Below are positions 27,352 through 34,463 of a DNA stretch of 64,000 nucleotides, piece after piece. Origin of the DNA: Minicystis rosea (GTDB taxonomy: Bacteria > Myxococcota_A > Polyangia > Polyangiales > Polyangiaceae). Position 1 is the stretch's first letter. Each line of letters opens with the position of its first letter. The notes under the pieces are model-generated. The model was not told the DNA's origin, ran no database searches, and was given only the letters and a program-made list of their open reading frames with translations. Both the position numbers and the translations under genes were made by a program. The stretch covers positions 834,501 through 898,500 of the forward strand of contig CP016211.1 of NCBI GenBank assembly GCA_001931535.1, in the 5' to 3' direction.

Positions 27352-28221
27352 TTACGCCCGCCTCGGGACCCCGTGGTCGGTGAAGGCCGCGCTCGATCGG
27401 GCGCGCGCGGCCGCGAGGCACGCGCCGAGCGCGCAGGCGAGGGCCGCGACGTGCGGCGGCCGGAGCAGGTTCGCGTGGTCGCCGGGCACGAGGTGGATGT
27501 CCACCGGATACGTGCTGCGCGAAGCCCAACCGAGGCTCGGATCGCGCAGGCGGAAGTACGGTTGGCGGCGCACGCGCAGCACCGTGATCCGACCGCCGTA
27601 GCGCGGCGGCACGAAGCTCTCGCCGGGCCACACGCGGGCACGCCACAGCTCGCGCGGCGACGGCCGCCGTTCCGCGGTGTCGTTGCCCGGGAGCCGCGTG
27701 CGGAGCGCGCGACCGAGCCCACGAATTCGCGTAGACACCCCGCGCGCGATCCACGCGAGCCGCTCTCCGCCGTCGAGGGGCGCGAGCTGCTTGCGCATCG
27801 ATTCGATCATCACGAGCGGGTAATGCGAGCTGTTCTCCACCGGCCACGTGTCGATGATCCCGAGGAGCGCCACCTCTTCACCCTGCGCTTCGAGACGGCG
27901 GGCCATTTCGAAAGCGATGTGCGCGCCGTCGCACATTCCCGCGAAGTGATACGGGCCCACCGGCTGCCTCGCGCGCACGGCCGCGAGATAGGCCGCGGCC
28001 AGCGCGGCGCACTCCTCGGGTGAATAATCGCGCCGCGGCGGGTAGCCGGCGCCGTGCGCTTGCACGGACATCACGGTCTCCGCGGGATCGAGGCAGCGCG
28101 CCAGCGCCACGTAACCGAGCGCGTTCACGCCCGGCGCCGAAACGAGGAACAGCGGCGCGTGCCGGCCGGGCCGGCGCAGCGGGCGCACCGCGATGCGATC
28201 CGCTCCTTTCGTGGCCGTCAT
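27352..28221 (-). CDS. Thioesterase with Cys nucleophile (peptide cassette)
   Basis: The 289-residue alpha/beta hydrolase of the type II/NRPS thioesterase family has the fold markers FLVSAPG and PYHFAGMCDGAHIAFEMARRL. The nucleophile elbow G-x-C-x-G has Cys97 where most family members have Ser. The other triad members are Asp124 (GIIDTW) and His249 (PGDHANLL). A Cys nucleophile is known in some peptide-releasing thioesterases. ATG 28221 overlaps the stop of the carrier-protein gene (ATGA), so the two are translationally coupled and the carrier protein is the likely substrate donor. It is the last gene of the four-gene minus-strand cassette. Confidence 0.88.
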   Translation of the reverse strand: MTATKGADRIAVRPLRRPGRHAPLFLVSAPGVNALGYVALARCLDPAETVMSVQAHGAGYPPRRDYSPEECAALAAAYLAAVRARQPVGPYHFAGMCDGAHIAFEMARRLEAQGEEVALLGIIDTWPVENSSHYPLVMIESMRKQLAPLDGGERLAWIARGVSTRIRGLGRALRTRLPGNDTAERRPSPRELWRARVWPGESFVPPRYGGRITVLRVRRQPYFRLRDPSLGWASRSTYPVDIHLVPGDHANLLRPPHVAALACALGACLAAARARSSAAFTDHGVPRRA

Positions 28222-28487
28222 GGCGTGGCTCCGATTCGGCTCACGACCTCGGCCAGAGAGCGAATGTCCTGGAACATGCCAATTCCGATCTCGTCATCGG
28301 GGATGCGCACGCCGAAGCGTCGCTCGATGGCGTTCACGAGGGCCAAAGCCTCCACCGAATCGACGCCGAGGCCGGCCTCGAAGAGGGGCTCGTCGTCGTC
28401 GATCTGCGCCGGCAGCACGGGGAGCGAGAGCGTCTCGACGAGGACGCGCTTGAGCGCGTCGCGAATGGCACCTTGCTCGTCCTCCAT
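28218..28487 (-). CDS. Acyl carrier protein
   Basis: The 89-residue protein has the four-helix carrier layout and the phosphopantetheine site GVDSVEAL with Ser44. It also has the acidic helix III start (IPDDEIGI) expected of an acyl carrier protein. A GGAGG about 10 bp before ATG 28487 fixes the start; a longer in-frame version to 28583 has no ribosome site and adds non-ACP sequence. It is coupled to the thioesterase by an ATGA overlap and follows the protease gene after a 92-bp gap that contains two hairpins. It is not next to fatty-acid synthase genes, so it is probably dedicated to this cassette. Confidence 0.93.
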   Translation of the reverse strand: MEDEQGAIRDALKRVLVETLSLPVLPAQIDDDEPLFEAGLGVDSVEALALVNAIERRFGVRIPDDEIGIGMFQDIRSLAEVVSRIGATP

Positions 28488-28500
28488 GGCGGATCCTCCA

Positions 28501-28561
28501 CGCTCCTTCTCGGGAGCGGTCGAGGGTTGAATCCCAAACGGTGGATCAAGCTCGATCCACC
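28501..28561 (-). promoter_or_regulatory. Two hairpins between protease and carrier-protein genes
   Basis: On the sense (minus) strand GGTGGATC-GAGCTT-GATCCACC (28561-28540) forms a perfect 8-bp stem. It is followed by CGCTCC-CGAGAA-GGAGCG (28518-28501), directly ahead of the ACP ribosome site. They may attenuate or stabilise the distal part of the operon. Confidence 0.5.
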
Positions 28562-28579
28562 TTGGATCGATAGGGCCGC

Positions 28580-30553
28580 TCACGCCATCACCGCGCCTTG
28601 CCCCACGGACGCGAAATACTCCACCACGATTTCGCCGAGGCGCGCCCGATCACCGGCCGAGAGCACACCGCAGCAAGGCACGCCGAGGCGCGCCTCCCAG
28701 GAGCCGAGCCGCTCGTGGAGCGCGACCTCGCCGAGGCGCACGGGCCGGCGCCGCTTCACGCCTTTCCACTCCCGCTCCTCGAAGGTCTGATCTCCGAAGG
28801 CCGCGGCGATCACCGGCGCTTGCAGCACCGACTCCAGCGCTCCGCGACAACGGGCCACGTGCTCCGGCGGATCGAAGGGATTGCACACGAGCACACAGGC
28901 ATCCGGCTGCGCGGCGGCCCCGAAGCTGAGCGACGCGAGGCTGCCGAGGCCGAGGCGATGGAGCTCCGGGCTCAAAGGCACGGTGCTGGATTGGCCGCCG
29001 AAGAGGAGGAGATCGGGCCGCTCTCGATTCTTGATCTCCGTCACCAGAACGCTCGTGACGGCCATGATCTCTTCGGTGGAGAGATCGTTGCCGCGCTCGT
29101 AGCCCGTCGGCAGGGTGGCGGCGGCGCCGAAGAGCATGCCGCTCGGCTCGGTGCACAGGTGGGAGACACGATATCCCATGCTGGTCAACGCGGCGCGGAG
29201 CGCGAGCTGGAGAGAGAGCTTGCCCTGCGCCCGCGAGGTGCCGAAGACACCCAGGACCGGGCAATCGTGGAGCAGCGCGCGCGAGAGGTTGCGGGCATGA
29301 GCGCGGCCCCGCCCGCGGAGGCGCGGATCGCGGAAGGGGCTTTTCGCGCCCTCGTCACCATGGAGGATGGGCGCCAGCTCGGCGCGGCTCACCGTGGGAT
29401 CGACGAGCGGAATGCCCTTCTCCAAAGCCTCGGCGCGGACATCGTCGAGCTCGGGATCGGAGAGGCGCGAGAAGCTGTAAACCCCTTTGCCGTGCGCCAC
29501 GGCCTTGCGCACGAAATCGTGGAGCAGCGAGCGGGGAGCGCCCGTCTCCATCGCCTCCAAATGACCCAGGATCACGCCGTCGGCGCCCTCCAAAGCACGC
29601 TCGAAGCTCGGTTGGATGGGGAGCGCGGCGCTCGGCTCGCCCAGGAGCTCGGCGGCGTCGCGGCCGGAGAGGCGTTTGCCGGGCGGGTCGGCCACGGCCT
29701 CGATGTGAAAGGGGAGGAGATCGCGAAACCGGACGAGCGCGTGCGTCTCCTTGTTGAAAGGATAGATGGCGGCGCGGCGGAGCCATTGAATCCGCTCCGG
29801 GCTGCGCCCGCGATAAAAGGCGTCGAGGCGGCGAAGGCGCACGCTCCGGGCCGCGGCGTCCCCCTGGACGGCCTGCGCCGCGAGGGCGGCCCGCACGCCG
29901 GCCGGATCGAGATCCGGCTTCTGGAGGAGGATGCGGCAAACGGTGTTGGTGACGTGCGCGGCCGCGAGGCTCGTGCCCTGTCCGAGCACGGAGCGGCCCT
30001 CGAGCCAGGCGATGCGCTGGAGATCGCCTTTGGCGAGGAAGTCCGGCACACCGTCGTCGGCCACGTAAAGCGCGTCCGGCGGACACACCGCCGACCCCAC
30101 GGCGATGACCTCGTCGAGCACGGCGGGCAGGGCCCGCGTGCCCTCGGGCCCCGTGGCCGCGATGATGATGACGCCGCGCCTTTCGGCGTCGGCGCAAAGG
30201 GCGCGCAGGCGATCGCGCGCTTCGTCTTGCCACACGGGCGCGCCGAGGCTCATGTTCACGACGCGCGCCCCGCGCGCGACGGCCCATGTGAGGGCAGCCT
30301 CGATGAGGCGGACCGTGGACGTGCCCTGATCGTCCACGACGCGCACCGCGAGGATCTCGATTCGGCCGTGGAGACCGTCGGATACGATTCCTGCGCAGGC
30401 CGTGCCGTGACCCACCGAATCTCGGTAGTCGTCGGCGGTGGAGACGACACCGCCTTCTCCCGACGAGAGGTGGGCTCCGCCGATCACCGGCGCAATCGCC
30501 GGGTGAGCGGGATCGACACCGGTGTCGATGACGGCCACGCGCAATCGATCCAT
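28580..30553 (-). CDS. Subtilase fused to DUF1611-like P-loop domain
   Basis: This 657-residue cytoplasmic protein (no signal peptide) has two parts. Residues 1-205 are a subtilisin domain with the full triad: Asp10 (VAVIDTGVD), His49 (SVGHGTACAG) and Ser195 (GQGTSLAAAH). Residues about 280-650 resemble DUF1611, a nucleotide-binding family, with a P-loop-like GTSRAQGK ending at Lys445, then TEPSGMLFGA and LLLFGGQSS. The combination recalls peptide-maturation systems in which a subtilase and a nucleotide-binding protein act on a ribosomal precursor, here joined in one chain. The start at ATG 30553 puts the first Asp motif at residue 10; AGAGG lies upstream. The substrate is probably the 58-residue peptide encoded just upstream. 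Confidence 0.88.
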   Translation of the reverse strand: MDRLRVAVIDTGVDPAHPAIAPVIGGAHLSSGEGGVVSTADDYRDSVGHGTACAGIVSDGLHGRIEILAVRVVDDQGTSTVRLIEAALTWAVARGARVVNMSLGAPVWQDEARDRLRALCADAERRGVIIIAATGPEGTRALPAVLDEVIAVGSAVCPPDALYVADDGVPDFLAKGDLQRIAWLEGRSVLGQGTSLAAAHVTNTVCRILLQKPDLDPAGVRAALAAQAVQGDAAARSVRLRRLDAFYRGRSPERIQWLRRAAIYPFNKETHALVRFRDLLPFHIEAVADPPGKRLSGRDAAELLGEPSAALPIQPSFERALEGADGVILGHLEAMETGAPRSLLHDFVRKAVAHGKGVYSFSRLSDPELDDVRAEALEKGIPLVDPTVSRAELAPILHGDEGAKSPFRDPRLRGRGRAHARNLSRALLHDCPVLGVFGTSRAQGKLSLQLALRAALTSMGYRVSHLCTEPSGMLFGAAATLPTGYERGNDLSTEEIMAVTSVLVTEIKNRERPDLLLFGGQSSTVPLSPELHRLGLGSLASLSFGAAAQPDACVLVCNPFDPPEHVARCRGALESVLQAPVIAAAFGDQTFEEREWKGVKRRRPVRLGEVALHERLGSWEARLGVPCCGVLSAGDRARLGEIVVEYFASVGQGAVMA

Positions 30554-30610
30554 ATCGGCCTCTGGCGGGAAACGAGTGGCGGGAACAAGGATGGATGAAG
30601 CAATGGAGAC

Positions 30611-30642
30611 GGACCGCGACGCGGGGCCCCGCGCCGCGATCC
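30611..30642 (-). terminator. 16-bp hairpin between peptide and protease genes
   Basis: In the minus-strand transcript the two 16-nt halves (30642-30627 and 30626-30611) pair over their whole length with two G-U pairs. In the plus-strand transcript the same positions would be A-C mismatches. Pairing that works only in the sense transcript suggests selection as an RNA structure. It would act as a partial terminator or 3' stabiliser, so that the small peptide is made in excess of the protease. Confidence 0.65.
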
Positions 30643-30657
30643 AGCTCGGGCGATGAA

Positions 30658-30834
30658 TCAGCCGCCGCTGCCGAGGCTGCCGGGCGGCTCCGCCACGACG
30701 ACGTCGCACTCGTCGGAATAAGTGACGACCTGCTCGGGCGGGAGCTCCGTTTCGCGAAGAGGCTTGTTCAAGCGCCGCGGCGCCTTTGCCTGCTCGGGAG
30801 CCTCGGACGCGATCGAAAAGCTGTAATCCTTCAT
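30658..30834 (-). CDS. 58-residue precursor-like peptide (RiPP candidate)
   Basis: This short gene encodes MKDYSFSIASEAPEQAKAPR followed by RLNKPLRETELPPEQVVTYS and DECDVVVAEPPGSLGSGG. It has no signal peptide and no transmembrane helix. It has a charged leader-like first half, one Cys, an acidic/hydrophobic DECDVVVAE segment and a Gly/Ser tail. GGGGGA directly before ATG 30834 gives a good ribosome site; an upstream ATG at 30882 lacks one. Its place at the head of an operon with a subtilase, carrier protein and thioesterase, and the hairpin behind it, are what suggest a modified-peptide precursor. No known precursor family is recognised, so this rests on context. Confidence 0.6.
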   Translation of the reverse strand: MKDYSFSIASEAPEQAKAPRRLNKPLRETELPPEQVVTYSDECDVVVAEPPGSLGSGG

Positions 30835-30923
30835 GATTCCCCCGTTCCTGGCGACCACCCTGCGAGGAGGGCGAAGCGCCATTTCGAGTCGATGCTGACA
30901 CGAGACCCTTTGGGGTCAAGCGT

Positions 30924-30946
30924 GGATTCGCACCCAGTGCGAATCC
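30924..30946. promoter_or_regulatory. Perfect 10-bp dyad, operator-like
   Basis: GGATTCGCAC-CCA-GTGCGAATCC is a perfect inverted repeat with a 3-nt spacer, 90 bp upstream of the peptide gene. The half-site TGCGAATCC recurs at 10720 and 62920, also between genes, which points to one shared regulator. Confidence 0.6.
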
Positions 30947-31214
30947 GACCGTGAAGGTGGTAAGGCTCTGCTCGGGACGTCGATAGTACCTTGGTTCCGC
31001 TCTGGGCCCATGTCGCGCGAAAAGGCGGGAATTCGTGGCGCGGAGAGGGATATCGACGTTCGAGATTCGATATCTCGATCCCGATCCGGCGGGCCGGCCT
31101 CGCCCCGCGCCCGCGTCGGCGCGACTCCGCGATCGGGATCAGGCCCGAGATGGGGCACGACGGTGAATTTCGGGGTTCCGTTTCCGGGCCTACCTTGCGA
31201 TTCTCCCGGGCCGC
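30947..31214 (+). ncRNA. Candidate msr-msd RNA/leader of the retron operon
   Basis: Retron systems need a structured RNA, and many place it ahead of the accessory gene(s), with the RT last. This is the only non-coding stretch of suitable length linked to the operon, and it has strong inverted repeats (GATCCCGATC at 31077-31086 with GATCGGGATC at 31131-31140; CCGGG/CCCGG near the 3' end). I could not identify a convincing a1/a2 pair or branching-G region, so this is a location hypothesis, not an identification. Confidence 0.25.
31062..31076. promoter_or_regulatory. GAGAT-TCGAT-ATCTC dyad
   Basis: This is the best copy of a dyad that recurs between genes in this window; with flanking bases the stem is CGAGAT/ATCTCG. 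It lies about 140 bp upstream of the retron operon start codon. Confidence 0.5.
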
Positions 31215-34200
31215 ATGGAACGAGCGCTCACCTTCGACGACGTCCGCCGTGCCCTCCTCGCGAGGGACAGCGACCTCGCCGATCTCGTCGTCGCCCTCGC
31301 CGCCCAGCCCGACGCCCCGCCGGCCACGCCGGCGCGCGAGGGGGCGCCCACTTTCGCGGCATTCGCCGCCGAGGTGAAAAGCCCGGCCTTCGCCCGGAAA
31401 AAGCCCGAAGAGCGAGCCCACCGCCGAATCGAAGGGTTGAAGGGACTCGAAGCGCCCGGCGCCGAGAGCGCGCTCCCCGATCGCGCCCGGCTCCACGAGA
31501 TTCTCCTCGCGCTGTGGGCGGCGGACGGCGCCTTCGAGCGCGACGCGCTCCTCTCCATTCTGGGGCGGGTGACGCTGACGTGGGGCCCGTGGCGCGCCAT
31601 CAAACGGATCTTCAAGGAGGCTGAAGCGCGCGGCGATTGGGAGGTCATCGGCGCCATCACGGCGCGGATCGACGCGGCCTTCGCCTCGGGGCTCTCCCAT
31701 TTCGGCGACATCAGCAAGAAGACGATGGCCTATCTGGCGCGCCGCGCGTGGCGCGCCCTGCGCCGGCAGGCCGAGCAGCTCCCCGCCGCTTATCCGGACG
31801 CGGCGGCGCTCGTCCTCTCGTTCTACGACGACGGCACGCTCTGGCAACGGACCTGGGTCGCCAATCACATCTTCTTCCACGACGCCAAGAAGCACACGCG
31901 CCGCCGCTTCAAATTCGAGCGCCGCGCGCCGCAGAGCCTGACGCAGCATCGCTATGGCGGTGACCTGTGGCGCCGCAGCCCGCGCCCGCTGTTCACGCTG
32001 CTCTCGCGGGCGCGGTCGGAGCAGGCGCGCGCCTTCGCGGTGGCGGCGCTCAAAGCCGATTTTCGCGCCAGCCTGCGCGAGGTGGAGCCCGCGTGGGTCG
32101 CGCGCCTCATCGCGGTGCGGAGCACGACCGCGCACGAGCTCGTGGCGTGGCTCTTCGGCAACGTACCGCGCTTCGAGCAGGGCGCGTTCCGCGAGCTCGG
32201 GTTGCATGCGCCGGTGCTCTCGCTCTTCGATTCGCCTTCGAGCGAAGCGCGGGCCTACGCGGCGGCGTATGCACGGACGCACGCGCGTGACCTGCCGCTC
32301 GACGATCTGGTGCGCCTCGCCAACAACGACAACGAAGAGGTGCGCAAGCTGGCGCGCGATCTTCTGCACGATCGCGATCCGCGGAAGGACGTGGGGCTCG
32401 AGGGCTGGGGGCGGCTCCTCGGCACGCCGCACGCGCACGAGCTGGCCGCGGCGGCGCTGCGCAAGCACTTCGGCGCGCGGGAGCTCGGGCCCGAATGGTT
32501 CCGCGAGCGGCTGCTCTCGGAGAACCGACAGGTGTTCGAGCTGGCCTCCGATCTGCTCGGCAAGCTGCACACGCCGAAGACGCTCGGCGCCGCGTACTTC
32601 CGCGATCTGCTCGACGATCCGCGCCTCACCTCGCAGGCGGCCCGCTTCGCGCTCGACGCGCTCTCGCGCTTCACCGTGGCCGACATCGGCGTGGACGCGC
32701 TCCGCCGCGCGCTCGTGCATCCGCTCACGCGATCCACCCTCATCGCGTGGATCAAGGAAGAGCGGGTGCCCGCCAAGGATCTCGGCGCGGACTTCCTCAA
32801 GGCGCTCGCGTTCGAGCCGACGTGGGATGCGGACGCGTGGGTCCTCGCGCTCAAGCAGAGCGGCCGGCCGTGGGCGCGCGATCTCGCGTACAGCGAGCCG
32901 CTCTCGGTGCTCGCGCTCGAGCTGCTCGGCGACGTGCGTCGCTTCTCGCCCAGCGATCTAGGCTTCGAGTGGCTCATGCGCCTCGCGGCCCGGAGCGAGC
33001 CGCGCTTCGTGGAGTTCGCGGGCGAGTACATGATCAAGGCCTTCGTGCCCGCCGACTTCGCGCCCAAGCAGGAGGAAGCGAAGGCGCCTGTCGCCGCGGC
33101 GCCCGCCCAGCCGATCGCGATCGATCTCAAGGGGCAGTCCTTCCTCTTCACCGGCAAGCTCGCGACGATGAAGCGCGACGACGCCGAGAAGAAGGTGAGC
33201 GCCGCCAACGGCAAGAACGCGGGCGCGGTGAACGCCAAGCTCGACTATTTGGTCATCGGCGACGATGGCTCGCCGCTCTACGGCGCGGGCCGCAAAGGGT
33301 CGAAGCAGCTCGCGGCCGAGAAGCTCGTGGGGCAGGGCGCGGCCATCAAGATCATCTCGGAGACGGCCTTCTTGCAGATGCTCGCCGGCGAGCAGCGCAC
33401 GTTCTCCGCCGACACCACGGCGGAGGGCTGCGAGACGCTCTGGCGCATGGCCACCGAGCCGGGCGCGGTCGATGCGCCGCTGCGAAAGCTCGCGCTGCGC
33501 TACCTGCGCCGGCACCACAACGACATCAGCTTGGCGCTCACCGATCGCCCGGTGGATCCGGGCGCGGAGATCCCCGCCGACTTCTTGAGCTTCGATCGCG
33601 TGAAGGCCGTGCTCGCCGATCCGCGCGCGGAGATCCGCGCCTTCGGTCTCGAGCTCGCGCGCTGGGAGCTCGCGCGGTGGAAGCCGCCGATCGAGGGGAT
33701 CGTGACGCTCGCCGAGTCGCCGCACGCGGACGTGCGCGCCTTCGTCACCAAGGCGCTGCTCGCGGACGATGCCAAGGAGCACGCGCGTTACCGCGTCGAT
33801 CCGAAGACGCTCACCGCCGACGCGGTGTATCGCTTCTGCGAGTCGCTCGACGCCGGGACGCGCGCGCTGGGGATGAAGCTCATCGCCCGCGATCCCAGCC
33901 TCGCGGTGCCGGAGGAGCTGTTCCGGCTTTCGGAGAGCCCCGATCGGCAGGTGCGCGCGTTCGTGATTCGCACGCTGTGGTCGCGCTATCGCGATCGCGG
34001 GATCACGATGCACTGGAAGCCCGCGCCGCCGCCGGCCACGACCGTCGGACTGAAGCCCGACGCGAAGAAGGCCGCCGAGCAGGAGAAGCCGAGAGGAGGC
34101 CCGCCGCAAAAGCCCGAGAAGCGGCCCGCGGCCGACGAGGCGCTCCGCGACTTCCTGCGGATGGTGCTCTTCACGGTGCCGCCGGGCCGGCTCCCGAAGG

Positions 34201-34463
34201 ACAGCGTGGAGCCCGCGGCGCCCGACGCAGGCGAGAAAAAGGCCGCCAAGCAAAGGCCGCTCCCGGCGCGCAAGGCGAAGCGCGAGCTCGTCGAGACGCT
34301 GCGTGATCTCGCCATCGAAGAGATCGCGCTCGCGCGGGTGATCGTGCCGCTCCTCTCCGAGTTCATGATCTCCCGCGGGCAGAGCGAGCGCGCCGCGTGC
34401 CTCGTCGCGCTCACCCGCATCAAGAAGGCCCACCCGTCCCTTGCCAAGAAGGACGCCGCGTGA
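31215..34463 (+). CDS. BRCT-containing HEAT-repeat protein (retron operon)
   Basis: The 1082-residue cytoplasmic protein is built mostly of HEAT/ARM-like helical pairs (for example EVRKLARDLLHDRD, SEARAYAAAYARTHARDL, PHADVRAFVTKALLADD). A BRCT domain is inserted at about residues 635-725, beginning LKGQSFLFTGKLATMKRDDA and followed by LDYLVIGDDG, the phospho-peptide/DNA-end binding fold of DNA ligase and repair proteins. A Lys/Pro-rich low-complexity segment precedes the last helical region. No nuclease or ATPase motif is seen. It starts at ATG 31215 as first gene of a four-gene operon, and its stop overlaps the next start (GTGA). A role in recognising DNA or an invader-altered repair state is inferred. 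Confidence 0.88.
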   Translation: MERALTFDDVRRALLARDSDLADLVVALAAQPDAPPATPAREGAPTFAAFAAEVKSPAFARKKPEERAHRRIEGLKGLEAPGAESALPDRARLHEILLALWAADGAFERDALLSILGRVTLTWGPWRAIKRIFKEAEARGDWEVIGAITARIDAAFASGLSHFGDISKKTMAYLARRAWRALRRQAEQLPAAYPDAAALVLSFYDDGTLWQRTWVANHIFFHDAKKHTRRRFKFERRAPQSLTQHRYGGDLWRRSPRPLFTLLSRARSEQARAFAVAALKADFRASLREVEPAWVARLIAVRSTTAHELVAWLFGNVPRFEQGAFRELGLHAPVLSLFDSPSSEARAYAAAYARTHARDLPLDDLVRLANNDNEEVRKLARDLLHDRDPRKDVGLEGWGRLLGTPHAHELAAAALRKHFGARELGPEWFRERLLSENRQVFELASDLLGKLHTPKTLGAAYFRDLLDDPRLTSQAARFALDALSRFTVADIGVDALRRALVHPLTRSTLIAWIKEERVPAKDLGADFLKALAFEPTWDADAWVLALKQSGRPWARDLAYSEPLSVLALELLGDVRRFSPSDLGFEWLMRLAARSEPRFVEFAGEYMIKAFVPADFAPKQEEAKAPVAAAPAQPIAIDLKGQSFLFTGKLATMKRDDAEKKVSAANGKNAGAVNAKLDYLVIGDDGSPLYGAGRKGSKQLAAEKLVGQGAAIKIISETAFLQMLAGEQRTFSADTTAEGCETLWRMATEPGAVDAPLRKLALRYLRRHHNDISLALTDRPVDPGAEIPADFLSFDRVKAVLADPRAEIRAFGLELARWELARWKPPIEGIVTLAESPHADVRAFVTKALLADDAKEHARYRVDPKTLTADAVYRFCESLDAGTRALGMKLIARDPSLAVPEELFRLSESPDRQVRAFVIRTLWSRYRDRGITMHWKPAPPPATTVGLKPDAKKAAEQEKPRGGPPQKPEKRPAADEALRDFLRMVLFTVPPGRLPKDSVEPAAPDAGEKKAAKQRPLPARKAKRELVETLRDLAIEEIALARVIVPLLSEFMISRGQSERAACLVALTRIKKAHPSLAKKDAA

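Larger units (their letters stand above)
30835..31214. promoter_or_regulatory. Divergent control region between peptide cassette and retron operon
   Basis: This 380-bp region holds the promoters of both systems. For the peptide cassette, a TTGACC (-35-like) lies on the minus strand at 30919-30914, beside the hairpin GACCC-TTTG-GGGTC (30904-30917). A perfect dyad lies at 30924-30946. Towards the plus-strand operon come a GAGAT-N5-ATCTC dyad (31062-31076) and a 10-bp inverted repeat enclosing 44 nt (31077-31086 with 31131-31140). No protein gene is supported, and the plus half is a candidate for the retron RNA. Confidence 0.55.

Noticed and set aside
30831..32720. A 629-codon minus-strand frame over the retron leader and first HEAT gene
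   Set aside because: Arg/Glu-rich mirror frame; the plus strand carries the ordered HEAT repeats and the operon start.
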